Of a stretch of DNA of 64,000 bases, positions 1 through 15,726 are shown in pieces. The notes beneath the pieces were generated by a model that saw only the letters and a list, made by a program, of their open reading frames with translations, had not been told where the DNA came from and searched no databases. A program made the position numbers and the translations under genes. Positions within the stretch are counted from its first letter, which is position 1, and every line of letters begins with the position of its first letter. Source of the DNA: Anthopleura xanthogrammica (taxonomy: Eukaryota; Cnidaria; Anthozoa; Actiniaria; Actiniidae); assembly GCA_964019055.1 (NCBI GenBank), contig OZ025215.1:8771708-8835707 (forward strand). Direction: 5' to 3'.

Positions 1-697
1 TTAGACCAAATGAAGCCATATTTTTCCTTTGACATCTATTTGTCGACCAAAGGACACATGGTCTACTTTGCTCGCTTAAATTACACCAGATGTTGACCGC
101 ATTTTGTGCCAACATCTCAGTTTCTGGGTAACCAACTTGGGAATCTGCTTAACCAGAGTCACGACGCCCACTAGACACAAAATATATTCTAAAAAGAATA
201 TTACCACAGAGAACTATTGGCGCTTGTTTAGAAATTAATGCTCTTTTTCATGGAGAAATATGGCATTTTAAATTACCAGAAAAAAGACTTTCTGTTGATT
301 TGCCTCACAACATGTCTGCTCGGAGTAAAATCTATTATATCCACTGTACATTTTTATAATATTTACAAAATTAAGGCTTGACATGCAAAGATTTTCTTCT
401 GTATTTAGATATACGTTTAAAGTAGTTTAAAGGATAAAAATGTTATAATCATGAGAAATGAAGGGAAAGGTTTCAGGGAACTTGTTGTCTACAACTAAGA
501 TTAATGACATCATAGGTGTTCAGAAATTCAAATTTCAAGCACTTGAAAAGAATACAAACATTATTTACATATTCATTGAACCAAAACTCAACCAGGCTTA
601 GGCCAGACTAGTCAGCCATAAGGCAAGATTCTTCAAGTGTAAACCTTCGCTAGTGTTAGCTGTTAGCTTCATTACTTCTGAAAGTCGCGCTGGTACA
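1..697. other. 5' flank of the PLPP cluster, no gene recognised
   Basis: AT-rich sequence before the first PLPP coding exon. I see no conserved coding signal or clear repeat here. It should contain the promoter and 5' UTR of PLPP copy 1, but I cannot point to a start site. Confidence 0.5.
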
Positions 698-3600
698 ATG
701 TCGAACTTTTTATGCATCTCCATCGAAGTGTTCTGTTTCTTCGGAATCATCATCTTTGATGCTGTTTTTAACCGTTATCTCTACCTTACTAAAAATGGCA
801 TCCAACCGTTTAAGCGAGGATTCTTTTGCAACGACGAATCGATCCTGAAACCTTATGGAAAAGATTTCTTGTCATACACAGGGACATTATCTGCTGGAAT
901 AATAATATCTTTGGCAACGGTAAGCACATAAGCTGAACTTCTTTGAAAATTCTCTCAGCTTCTCTCTATTCTAATATTATGTTTTCTTTAATAATGATAA
1001 ATATTCACACTATTGATTAATTTGAGGGATTTATATCAATAACATCGTGGGTATATCTACCAATTAAGGTTCTTTTTTAAGGCCCGTTTACATTGGCGAT
1101 TTTTGAAGCGATTTGAGGTGAAATTTTTACGGCGATTTTGGTCATAGTCAAATGGTTCAAGGATTAACTTGTAAAGTCTTATTTTCCAGGCGACGTGTTT
1201 ACAAAGCTCTGAGCTCTGTAGGACGCTAATTAGATACCGAACGCGCGCGAAAAATCCTATAGTTTAATTCCCATAAATTATTTCCTATGACTCAGATTAT
1301 GGCGCTTGAGATTGGAAATAACAATTCAAAATCAAAGTCAAATGGAACGACAGAAGATGATGGGAGGAAAGTTGGTCCAGTTGTCATACCGACTTACATT
1401 ATAAGGTAAGAAATTCAGGAAAATTCGAAGGATTGTGATGGCGCTTAGTTACGCCCTCACGATTTCGACTCAGGGGACTGTTCACCGTTGCATTAGTTTT
1501 CCTAGTGGAATCAGAATCTTGTCCCACAAACAACCACAAAGCATTTGTTTTAAAGAGTAGTACAAGGATTACGAGGCAAATTTCTCTTATTTTTAAAGGA
1601 AAGTGAACATTTTTGAAACAATTTCTGATCAGTTTTCCGCGATCAGAATATTCAATTCTGAGATATTCTAGTTCAGTTATGTGTTGAGTGTGTTGGCAAC
1701 AAAGGGGATTAGTTTGCAATTTGTGAACTGTATTCTGATAGGCTTATTAAAAGAACAATACAATTTGGGCTGGACAAAAGATAAGACCCCTTGCACATGA
1801 CGTCAAAGCAACTCAATTTGGAGAACAAAACAAAAGGATTTCAATCTCCTGAGAATTGGAAACCTATTGTTTTGTTTTCCAAAATTGAGTTGCATTCCGA
1901 AGCGCTGCAAGGAGAAAATTGTCACCATTAAAGAAATGTAATATATCAAGATAAAACAAAGAAAGGAAAAGGACAAAGTGAATAACAGAATGAACCGCTT
2001 GATTGGATGCCCTGCAAATGCTAAACCTATCCGGCAAATCTTAATTCTTGTATTTTCCATAGGATGTTACATCGTATGGCTATCTTTGGCTTCGGACTGG
2101 CAGTGCTGTTAGTGTTCTGCAATATCGTTAAGGTCCTCACTGGTCGATTAAGACCTCATTTTCTGGCTGTGTGTAAACCCAACGCGACCCTGTTCAACTG
2201 CAGTACTGGATACATAACAGGTGATGTCTGTACGGGTGACCCTTTGAAGGTCAAGGAGGCAAGGTAGGTTTTGAAATCAAATCAGCAGAAAGTCAACCTC
2301 ACTCTCTTTTTGCAAAAATATACCGGATGGGAAGAAGAGATAGCTAGGTAGGTAGGTATAGGTAGGTAGGTCAGTAGGTAGGTCAGTAGGTAGGTAGGTA
2401 GGTGGTTGGGTAGTAGGTAGGTAGGTGTAGGTAGGTGGTTGGGTAGGTATAGGTAGGTAGGTAGGTTTGTAGGTAGGAATGTGTAGGTAGGTGGTAGGTG
2501 GTAGGTGGTAGGTGGTATGTGGTAGGTGGTAGGTGGTAGGTGGTAGGTGGTAGGTGGTAGGTGGTAGGTGGTAGGTGGTAGGTGGTAGGTGGTAGGTGGT
2601 AGGTAGTATAGATAGCTAGGTGGTAGGTATAGGTAGGTAGGTAGGTAGGCAATAAGAATGAGAGAGAACACCTGTAATTCTAAAATTTTAACGAGAGTTT
2701 TGCTGGATGCGAAAAATGACTTGAGAGAGGGAGACGTTCTCATTCTATAATTGTGATGATGATGTTGTTGCTTCTTCTTGTTCGCAGGTTATCTTTCCCT
2801 TCAGGACACACGGCTTTTTCAGCTTACTGTTTGGTTTTTGTTGCTGTAAGTATTTTCCCCTGCATTATCGTTCTCTTGTCGCTCATTATTTAAAGAACAA
2901 ATGGATGAACGAAAGGAACAAATGAGCACAAGTACGCTCAATGAGCGAGCGAGCGAACGAACACGAGCGAGCAAAAAGAACAAACGAACGAAACCAAAAA
3001 TTAAGCGAAACGAAGGAAAAAGCTAGCGAAACGAAGAACGAACGAACAAAACTACGAAGAACAGAACAAGCGAACGTCAAAGAACAAGTAACAGAACGAA
3101 ACGAAGAGTGAATCAACTGAATGAACGAACGAGCAAAACAAAAAATTAATGAAGGAACGAGCGAAACTGAACGGAGAAGAAGCAACAAAAAAAACAATGT
3201 TGCACACAACTGAGATGAACTGAGATACTCGGCGATGCTGACCAATAGGAACGCAGAACGTAAGACAGACTTACTTGAGGATCAAAACCAAAACATGAAC
3301 TTTGGAATATGAAGCAAATTTCCAAGCGTTTTTTTTTTTTTTTTGTAGCGCGTGATTTTTAAATGCGAATGCAATTTGAATATCTATAAGTTTTATCATT
3401 TACCATGAATACTTTAAAAAAAAATCTTTTCTCCACCAGATTTGCCTCCAAGCCGTCGTATGTCTTCGTAGATACAAGCTGTTCAGAACACTTCTCCAGG
3501 CTATTCTTTTTCTTTTTTCATTGGCTGCTGGGCTGTCTAGGATAAGAGTCTATTATCACCACTGGAGCGATGTTGTGGCGGGATTTATTTTTGGGATCTT

Positions 3601-4294
3601 TACTGCGTGGTTTGTGGTAAGTCGTACTGACCATGGACCTCTCTTAACTGCCAGCCATGTTCGGCTGGAACAACAGATTTTTCATTGTGTAGGTTCTTAT
3701 TTAAACATGGGAATGTGTGAGAATGATAAATATGACTATGTGCACTGAGAAAGCCTTGGTGTATTAGCAAATAAGATTTGACCACAGTCTATCCATTATC
3801 TTTATGGTTAGATGATGTCAGCAGCAGTTCGGAGCCAATGAAAAGTGTGTGTGTGTGAGGGGGGGGGGGGGGGGGGTCAAATAGACAAGTGGCCCTCGTT
3901 CCATGATTGTATTGGAATGTTTAGAGGTTTGGTTTTGTGGAAGGAGGAAAAAACCGGAGAAAAATCTTTGATGCACAGGAAAGAACCAACACGTAACTCA
4001 ACATAATTGAGAGTTTGAGAACATGTAGGACCACCGCAGAGGCTAGGCGCATAAGCAGCGCACACAATAACATGAAAACAGAGGGGTGGGGTGGGGAGTG
4101 TGTCACAGATGGGAATAAGAGGGGTGGGGTGGTACTAGCCTGAATAATATCTTAATTGACTTTCTTGTTCCAATCTACAGGCCTCCAAGGTGATACAGAT
4201 ATTCGATCATGAAGAAGACAAACAGGAAACATCTTATGCAGTGTTATCAAACGAAGACGAAGAAGTCAAGCTGACTAAACTTGGAATGGATTAA
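698..4294 (+). CDS. PLPP: Phospholipid phosphatase (LPP/PLPP family), copy 1, catalytic motifs intact
   Basis: Six coding exons: 698-919, 1296-1405, 2063-2263, 2788-2845, 3440-3616, 4181-4294. All introns are GT-AG and the phases (0,2,2,0,0) close to 293 aa, within the usual LPP length of about 280-310. The family dephosphorylates phosphatidate, lysophosphatidate and sphingosine-1-phosphate at membranes through six TM helices. Motif C1 is KVLTGRLRP (134-142), C2 is PSGH (182-185), C3 is SR at 230-231 with H237 and D241. NAT and NCS glycosylation sequons lie between C1 and C2. The ATG at 698 was chosen because it aligns with the starts of copies 2 and 3; an in-frame ATG at 653 would add 15 residues. 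Exon 2, the cytosolic TM2-TM3 loop, is strongly diverged from the paralogues and easy to miss. Which vertebrate PLPP is closest cannot be decided here. Confidence 0.93.
1784..1913. repeat. Palindromic MITE, family A, copy 1 (diverged)
   Basis: About 130 bp with inverted arms AGACCCCTTGC...GCTGCAAGG and an inner arm CAATTTGGAG / CAAAATTGAG. It sits in intron 2 of PLPP copy 1. Family consensus from seven copies in this window starts ATAGACCCCTT and ends AAGGGGTCTAT. Confidence 0.8.
2345..2651 (+). repeat. Degenerate GGTA/GGTGGTA simple repeat
   Basis: Intron 3 of PLPP copy 1 holds about 300 bp of GGTA and GGTGGTA units. The long minus-strand frame across it is a by-product of the repeat. Confidence 0.95.
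2894..3140 (+). repeat. Degenerate GAAC/GAGC tetranucleotide-like repeat
   Basis: Intron 4 of PLPP copy 1 is filled with imperfect GAACGAAC, GAGCGAGC and AACGAAG units. Confidence 0.8.
3905..4060 (-). repeat. SINE-like fragment
   Basis: Shares the body of the SINE family seen elsewhere (GGTTTTGTGGA-GGAGGAAAAAACC followed by GAGAAAAAT) in reverse orientation. It lies in intron 5 of PLPP copy 1, next to a poly-G tract at 3859. Confidence 0.55.
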
Positions 4295-4499
4295 CTTCCT
4301 CTTAAAACTGTGAAGGACTTACAAATGTACAATGTACAAATGTACAATGAATACAAATGTGCTTTATATATATATCTAAAGGCATAACAGGATAGAGTCT
4401 ACGGTCAGTTTGGCATTGTATTGCCTCCGTAGCCTCGCTTGTATGACTTGATTATTTATAGACAAAACAATATCAGGGGCTAATCCAGGAATTTTTTTG

Positions 4500-5092
4500 G
4501 TTGTGCGGGGGAAATGTTTCATGGCTTGTGAGTTAGCCGTGCCCTGACTTAGATCAGCCCAGGGGATGTTTCAGGGTTGGATCTGTGAGTTAGCCGTGCC
4601 CTGACTTAGATTAGCCCAGGGGATGTTTCAGGGTTGGATCTGTGAGTTAGCCGTGCCCTGACTTAGATTAGCCCAGGGGATGTTTCATGGCTTGTGAGTT
4701 AGCCGTGCCCTGACTTAGATCAACCCAGGGGATGTTTCAGGGTTGGATCTGTGAGTTAGCCGTGCCCTGACTTAGATCAGCCCAGGGGTTGTTTCAGGGT
4801 TGGATCTGTGAGTTAGCCGTGCCTGACTTAGATCAGCCTAGGGGATGTTTCAGGGTTGGATCTGTGAGTTAGTCGTGCCCTTACTTAGATCAGCCCAGAG
4901 GTTGTTTCAGGGTTTGATCTGTGAGTTAGCCGTGCCCTGACTTAGATCAGCGCAGAGGTTGTTTCAGGGTTTGATCTGTGAATTAGCCGTGCCCTGACTT
5001 AGATCAGCCCAGGGGTTGTTTCAGGGTTGGATCTGTGAGTTAGCCGTGCCCTGACTTTGATCAGCCCAGAGGTTGTTTCATTTCATTTCCTA
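4500..5092 (+). repeat. 57-bp minisatellite, about 10 copies, derived from a SINE tail
   Basis: Unit of 57 bp beginning GATCTGTGAGTTAGCCGTGC and ending GTTTCAGGGTTG. Copy spacing is 57 bp where measured (for example 4581 to 4638), with a few shortened or point-mutated copies. The same unit appears as three copies at 40089-40256 and as one or two copies at the end of SINE elements, so the array looks like an expanded SINE 3' end. Confidence 0.92.
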
Positions 5093-6393
5093 TTACAGCA
5101 TATAATATATATAATGTCAGTACAAATAAATGCAAAAAAATGGTCATCAAACTACATTGTTTTTTAGTCTCTCAGTTTACAGACTGTATCAAGATCCTTT
5201 ATCATTGATATCTCTCTACTAAGGGTCCAAGAGGGTCTGCTTGGGACATTGTGGGACTGTATTTGGGGAAGAGATCAATAGGCTACTTAACTGATTCGTT
5301 GATACGGCGGCCATCTTGAATTTAATGAAAAGCACCGTGTACGAAATACTGCGGGTATACGTACGTTCTGATGAGAAAAAAAATCCTGTGTTTCTCTAGA
5401 TCTGGCCCTATAATGCTTGTTAAGTGAAAAGCACTTCATTTTTCTGCGTTAATGGGTCCAGTGGGCAAAACAAAACAAAGATGGCGGATAATATATAGAG
5501 TTTCGTTTATTTGTCTTTCTTTCATGTCCATCTTAAGCTGCTTTATTCATCTCTTTTCAAATTAGTTTTTGGCGAACTGTCAATGTTAATCGACACCATT
5601 AATACTGTAACAAAGTTTTGTAAACTTGCCCCCGACCAAGATGGGCGCCGTACCGTGGTCGACTAGTAGTCCATTTCGTATCTGGAGCCCTCCGGCGTCT
5701 TCCCGCTTGTCATCAGCGCTAGCGCCAACCTGCTGACCAAAAAAGCCGGAAGACTCTGGCACGGGATTGGGAAGAGGATCTAAAAGCCCCGCCATTTTGT
5801 GTCCTTAAATTCAGTACTGAGCTTAGCCAATCAGAATGCAAGATTTGCAATAGTCCACTAGTTTATTGGTCAGCGGATAACCTAATGGAATGAAGATGTG
5901 GGATTAAAAATTTTTTTTTTTTTTAAATCCAGAAACCCTTTTAGAATTTTTTGGTTGAAAATTAAAAAAAAATTCTGTACGAAGATTTAATGTTTTATAT
6001 AGCGCCTTTTCTATGTATGTATAATCAAAGGCGCTTTACAATCATGAAAGAATGACTACAAGGCTCTTCTTTCATTCTTTCCCTTTTATCCGTTTCCCAT
6101 CTCCACCTTTTCCGATCTCACTTCGTCGAGAAAGCATCCTAGTGAACTATTACATTGTAAATTTTGCGCTAGCAACTCAAGTTCTAGAAACTACGTCATT
6201 TATTTTGTCCTCGAGTCTAATGGTAAAATACTCCGCAATTTAAAATAAATTAGCAATTCAAATTAGACCTAAAACGGAACAAATTCAATCAAGTGAACAC
6301 CTCACTATTCAGGATGAACCTTAACGAATTTCTATGAAGCTTATATCTATTCATTTCCAATAATCTTATAATATTTATCGGTATTTTACAACT
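5093..6393. other. Intergenic region between PLPP copies 1 and 2
   Basis: AT-rich spacer. It contains CpG-containing patches with ATGGCGG-type words (near 5300, 5478 and 5795) and a hairpin of the TATAGCGCC...GGCGCTTTACAA type (about 5998-6040), a repeat also seen near 8570 and 47200. A 69-aa minus-strand open frame at 5586-5795 has a good start context but no homologue I recognise. Confidence 0.4.
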
Positions 6394-9300
6394 ATGGCGT
6401 ACTCCACCAGTTGTTTGTGCATTTCTATCGAAGTATTATGCTTTTTTGGAGTCCTAATTCTTCATTCTGTTTTGTACGAGTTTGTGGTTCTTCGTAAAGG
6501 AGGTATTCAGCCGTTCAAACGAGGGTTTTTCTGCAATGATCAAAGTATTATGAAACCTTTTATAGAAGAAAGCACATCTTTGGCAGGAACTCTTTCTGCT
6601 GGCATCGTTATTGCTCTAGTAGTGGTAAGAATTAGTTGTAATGACTTGTTTTTTATTTTAACTTAAGCATAATGATTGCGTTTTCCTGTTGATAACAGCG
6701 ACAGCTTGTTAGAAAATTTCCAAACTAATTCAGTTTCACAATAACGTTTAAAAAATTCATCTTCATTTCTTTATAATACTGTGTCTTTTTACTACTTTTT
6801 CTCCACAGATTATTATTCACGAAGTTGGAAACCACTTTACCAAACCCAAGCACACACGAGAGCCAATATTCAAGGAAAAGAAACAACTCGGAAAAGCAAA
6901 GATTCCTACGTTTATCATCAGGTATGGATTTGTTATTTTAAAATGATTGATTTTAATGAAAAGACAATGTTGATAAATAAGTACATCGTTTAGTTCTTAT
7001 ACTAGTATTAGCAAGCGGCTAAATGGAAAAAACTATGAGCAAAGTTAGTAATGAAAGCTTCTGCTTCATGCAAAGATAGACCAAGTGACTTTGCCCTTGA
7101 GTTAAAAAAAACAGCTTACTGATGCGAAGCCGAAACTGAAATTTAACCTAGTTTTTAGATTTATTCTATATTTAGTGAAGCGAAACAAAAGGTATATAGA
7201 ATAAGAACGTTGCCAAGCAGATTGATAGTAATGAAATAATGGATAAATAATGATGAAAACGCTGAGGAAAAAAAGAAGTAAATATTAAATATTAAAAAAT
7301 ATTTAAACACTGAATATACATCTTTGAAGATTTGTAAAATTTCGTGTAAAACGGAGAAAGAAGGTATATAGAATAAGAACGTTGCCAAGCAGATTGATAG
7401 TAATGAAATGATGGTAGATAAAGATAAACACAGGGAGTAAATCTATTCAACAAATAATATATACACTAAATATGATTCTTTGAAGAAATCGTAAAATTTC
7501 GTGTAAAAATGAGATATTTTTGACTAAAAGCTGCTCACAGAAATGTTACTCGTTAAGCAGAGCATAAAAGTAGTTTTGATACGTTTACTTCATTAAATCG
7601 CGGAGGCAAAAAAAAGAGAGAGATCGAAAGAAAGGGTGAATTATGGATTGTTGAAAGTTGGTTTTGTTGCTGGGATACTTGGTTTTTCTGTCTTCGTAAT
7701 TATTTTTAATACTGAGACAGCCTGTCAATTTTGATATATTTGGACACAAACTATATTTTTATCCTATATGTATACTCCGTGATATAAACACGTTGCCGGT
7801 AGCTGTAGAGCACGGGGAAGCAGGCATATGGCAAAGTGTCTCTCATTAAGAGTTCTCTATATATTCATCATTATATAATTAAATTTGTGTTTTTCAAGTA
7901 TAAATAAAAGCATATTACTATTAGGCAAAGTACAGAGATAAAAGCGGCCTTTTATATTAATTAAATAAATAAGACATTTAATATTAGTATTCTATAACAA
8001 AATGTTAGTATTTTTTGAGTTGTGAATTCTTTACTTTACCACTGGTACTAATATTTCACACGGAAATGAGACCTAACCCGGAGTAATAGAGTCTGCAATC
8101 AAGGTACACAGCGGTATTTTTACGAATTCGAAAAATGTCTATTGAAACTGATGTGAATGATATTCTTGGCAGGATGTTGCATCGAATGGCTTTCTTTATC
8201 ACTGGTATGGCAACAGCGTTGGTATTCTGTGATGTCTTACAAATCCTCACTGGTCGATTAAGACCTCATTTTCTGGCCGTGTGTAAACCCAACGCGACCC
8301 TGTTCAACTGCAGTACTGGATACATAACAGGTGATGTCTGTACGGGTGACCCTTTGAAGGTCAAGAACGCAAGGTACATAACTTATTAAGGTATTCTTGT
8401 AACGAAAATGATTTTCTATCACTTTGAAAAACTATATCCATGTCAAGCTATTCTCATAGCCATAGCTGCTAGAATGATATATAAATCGTGATTACTTACC
8501 TATTTTCGACACATCTTATTTTAATTCCATTATCTTATATTGATATATTTATAATATACTTTGTAAATAGTTATAGCGCAATTGAATATGTACATAGAGT
8601 TTTGCGCTTTATAAGTTATTAAATTATTATTATTATTATTATTATTGGCTGAGCAATGACCTAGTTCTCTGTGATTGGTTCTAACTGATATGCCTTCAAT
8701 TGCTGGGTTTCAATCAGCTGATAAAAGTCTTTGAAGGTTATTATCTGCTCTAAATGGTAGTCAAACACTGACCACTATATGTTATCAACCGGAACGATAA
8801 TTCTACATTAAAAACTTGCGGTTCAGTTTATGAACATTCCGAAAGAGACAGGAAATGACGTCAAGTGAAACCACGCCGAATTCCGTACCGAGACCGTGCG
8901 GTTTCACGGTTTGTTTATTCATTTGCTTTTTCCATTTCTTTCAGGCTTTCATTTCCTTCCATTCACACGGTTTCAACAGTCTACAGTCTGGTCTTCATTG
9001 GTGTAAGTAGAAATCGTTTTTTAGGTTTTACGCCAAATGAAACCGAATTGATTCGCATTTCATTTAATTGCCGTATCCCTGAGAGAACCAAGACATCTTG
9101 ATCTAGTAATTTCGTGAGCTGTTAAATGAATAAAGCAAAGCTCTCCGTGCCGCGTAGTTTTGTCAAAGCAAAAAAAAAAAAAAAAACCCTGTCTGTTGAT
9201 GTTTCTAATGCAGTATACTCTTGCTACAAGTGAAACCCAGATGTTTGAAACAACTTGGTTAATGTTTAACACCAATGAACTTTGATTTTCAGATCTGCCT

Positions 9301-10194
9301 TCAAGCGATGATCTACCTCAGGAAATATAAAATGTTTCGATTTTTATTACAAGCAAAGCTGTTACTTCTCTCCATCGCAGTTGGTTTGTTACGGATTAAA
9401 GATTACTATCATCATTGGAGTGACGTGGTGGCTGGCGCTTTAATTGGAGCATTCACTGCATGGCTTGTGGTAAGCAACATTGAGGTTGAGAAAAAACTAA
9501 ATCGTGTCGGTATTGCATTGCACTGTGGGACTGTTTTAGGGGATGAAATAGACCCCCTTTAACGTGACGTCACAGCAGTTCAATTTGGAGGACAAAACAA
9601 AAGAATTTCAATTTCCTGAGAATTGAAACCTATTGTTTTGTCCTCCCAATTGAGCTGCATTCCGACGTGCTGCAAGGGGTCTATAGTTATGGACTTCTTC
9701 AAGGCAAAAATGCTCAGCAAGTATCTAGAAAGCCATGTACTACGCTTCTCAGTTGAGCTTGGAACGACCGAAGCTTTTTCAAGAAGTTTTGTCGTTGAAA
9801 AGTGCACGTTGTCAGGGGCAACGTCAAAAGTCTTGAGCCGTATAGTGTGGGACGAAAAATTCACGAACTTAATTGCCGCCGCGGTGACGTCTGTATCATG
9901 CTTGATTCCTATTGAATACTTTTGACGTTGCCCCTGACAACATGCACTTTTCAACGATAAAACTTCGGTCGTTCCAAGCTCAACTGAGAAGCGTAGTAAC
10001 TTTCAGTGTTCTGTGTGTTTATGTTGTGCAGAGAGAAACACTTTTTCTTATGTTATATTTTGCATTACTCATTACAGGCAGTCAAAGCCATGAAACTATT
10101 TGAAGAACCAAAAGCCAAAAATCTTTATTCGTTGGTACCAAACGAAGAGGACAATAAACCACCAGAGAAAAGCAAAGAAGAACTCGATAAATAA
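6394..10194 (+). CDS. PLPP-like: PLPP/LPP family paralogue, copy 2, probable pseudophosphatase
   Basis: Six exons: 6394-6624, 6809-6921, 8173-8373, 8945-9002, 9293-9469, 10078-10194, coding 298 aa with the same intron phases and the same exon 3-5 lengths (201, 58, 177) as its neighbours. TM topology and the NAT/NCS sequons are kept. Three catalytic positions differ from the family: C1 reads QILTGRLRP (residue 138 Q for K), C2 reads PSIH (G to I at 188), and C3 starts LR instead of SR (234), while H241 and D245 remain. K and S at these motifs are conserved in active LPPs, so I infer lost or altered catalysis; the open frame and intact splice sites argue against a decayed pseudogene. The C-terminus is a charged cytosolic tail ending in KSKEELDK. 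An AATAAA overlaps the stop region (10193-10198). Confidence 0.93.
8697..8868. repeat. Dispersed repeat, family G, copy 1
   Basis: About 170 bp shared with 44432-44612: both contain GTTTCAATCAGCTGATAAAA, AGTCAAACACTGACCA and GTCAAGTGAAA in the same order. Located in intron 3 of PLPP copy 2. Confidence 0.8.
9548..9684. repeat. Palindromic MITE, family A, copy 2
   Basis: Starts ATAGACCCCC and ends AAGGGGTCTAT; internal arms CAATTTGGAGGACAAAACAA and TTGTTTTGTCCTCCCAATTG. Located in intron 5 of PLPP copy 2. Confidence 0.9.
9738..9998. repeat. Long inverted repeat (hairpin), MITE-like
   Basis: Left arm 9738-9832 and right arm 9917-9998 are near-perfect reverse complements (TACTACGCTTCTCAGTTGAG against CTCAACTGAGAAGCGTAGTA), apart from about 13 extra bases in the left arm. 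The loop is about 84 bp. It lies in intron 5 of PLPP copy 2, so it would be transcribed as a hairpin. Confidence 0.9.
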
Positions 10195-10284
10195 TAAATA
10201 TTAGAGATCTATAATGATTAGAAATAATCATCATGCAGTATTAGCATTAGCAAATGGGCACTAGTTTTATAAGTCTTAGCTATC

Positions 10285-10660
10285 AAACCCTGAACAACCT
10301 CTGAGCGGATGTACAAAGTAAAGGCGCGGCTAACTCACAGATTGAATTAGACATTTCCGATTTAGCGGCATAGGCATAGTATATTCCGCGTTTCTTTAAA
10401 CACGAATGAGTGGCCGGCATATAGTATATGCCTATTCCGCAAAATCGGAAATGTCTATTGGAATTTAGCGTGTTACGTTTTGGGGAGGGAGGAAAACCGG
10501 CGAAGAACTCAAAGGAAACCTCGAGTCAATAATAATAATAATAATTAATAATCAAGGGAGAGGCCTAACAAACTCTACTCTAATGTAATTCTGTGTACAG
10601 GAATCAAAACCGATACTCCAGAGGTGTCCCTTTCAGGATCCCTATCGCACAAGAGATAGT
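10285..10660 (-). repeat. SINE with a nested MITE
   Basis: Reverse-orientation SINE: tail-unit remnant, then body (GTGTTACGTTTTGGGGAGGG, GGAAAACCGG), then the tRNA-like head near 10600-10630. It is interrupted by the MITE at 10349-10456. Confidence 0.75.
10349..10456. mobile_element. 108-bp MITE with ATT target duplication, inserted in a SINE
   Basis: Ends AGACATTTCCGATTT and AAATCGGAAATGTCT are inverted repeats. ATT occurs at 10346-10348 and 10457-10459. Removing the element and one ATT restores the SINE body found uninterrupted in other copies. Confidence 0.85.
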
Positions 10661-10700
10661 TGTAGAGTAAACGAAATCTCACTAACTCTCGCAAACACCT

Positions 10701-10830
10701 TAGGCCCAGTATAAATGTCGATCTTCTCATGAGCTGAACCTAATGACATCAAAGAAGATATCAATGTTAATATCCATTGTTTGAAATGCGTTCAGCTCAC
10801 GAGAAGATCGACGTTTGAACCTGGCCTTAG
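10701..10830. mobile_element. TIR element of about 130 bp
   Basis: Arms TTAGGCCCAGT-ATAAATGTCGATCTTCTC and GAGAAGATCGACGTTTGAAC-CTGGCCTTAG are inverted repeats around a loop of about 50 bp. No transposase is present. Confidence 0.8.
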
Positions 10831-11651
10831 ATACCAGCTGAGTTGATCACGCAACCCGAAAGGAATTATGGGTCAATTTTTGGTTAACATTTTCCGAGCA
10901 GAAACATGGGAAATGCTAATCAAAATACAATATCGAATCCTCAATTCTGATTGGATGACTTTGAATTCTGAAGGTCAAATCAGCTGTTATATAATGGATA
11001 GATATTCCATTCACCCTCCCATCCACTTATCCCATATTTCCATCCATCCATCCACTATTTCATTATCATTCACATTAGATTTATCATCGATATAATTGAC
11101 AATGCACACGGATAGGAAGAGGCAAGGTGTTACTCGTAAACAATGGTAAATTGTAAAAATAACTAAAAATAACTAATAAAAAAAAGGGGTGAAAATGTTG
11201 TCATTTTGTTTCCGCTTCATGACCCAGATGATAGTTTGAAAGCGTCCCTCCTATTCAGCGATCCGCCAAATCCATCCTTTTCGATTACGGTGAAAATGTA
11301 CATCCACCTTGTGTATTGGATAGGTTTTATAAGCATCACTTAGTCCCGCCTGAGACACACAAGTTTTTCATTGAATTGGAAATATAAATAAAACGACGCG
11401 AGGAACTGTTGCTGAGACACGACCTTCAGATTATGACAGAAACACGCCTCATTATAGAAATCAGCTACTTAAAAATGCAAATTATTTTACATGAATAAAG
11501 AACAAAACAAGTGGACACGACAGTTTCCACTTTCGCTCGATGGGAAGTTGGCTTAATTCGACTCACTAATAAGTAGTCATTCAACATGATCTAGCGATAT
11601 TTATCTATTATTTTCTGATAATCTGATGATATTTATCAGTATTTTACAAGC
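10831..11651. other. Intergenic region before PLPP copy 3
   Basis: AT-rich spacer with a short CCATCC-rich patch (11005-11060). No gene seen. The last 40 bases resemble the region upstream of the copy 2 start codon. Confidence 0.4.

Positions 11652-15726
<4,075 letters not shown>

Noticed and set aside
919..2063. PLPP copy 1 as a broken gene lacking exon 2
   Set aside because: A homologous but diverged exon of the right phase was found at 1296-1405 (EIGN... to ...IPTYIIR), so the gene is intact.
4500..5092. CRISPR-like regular repeats
   Set aside because: Units are directly adjacent without unique spacers, and the context is an animal genome; this is a minisatellite.
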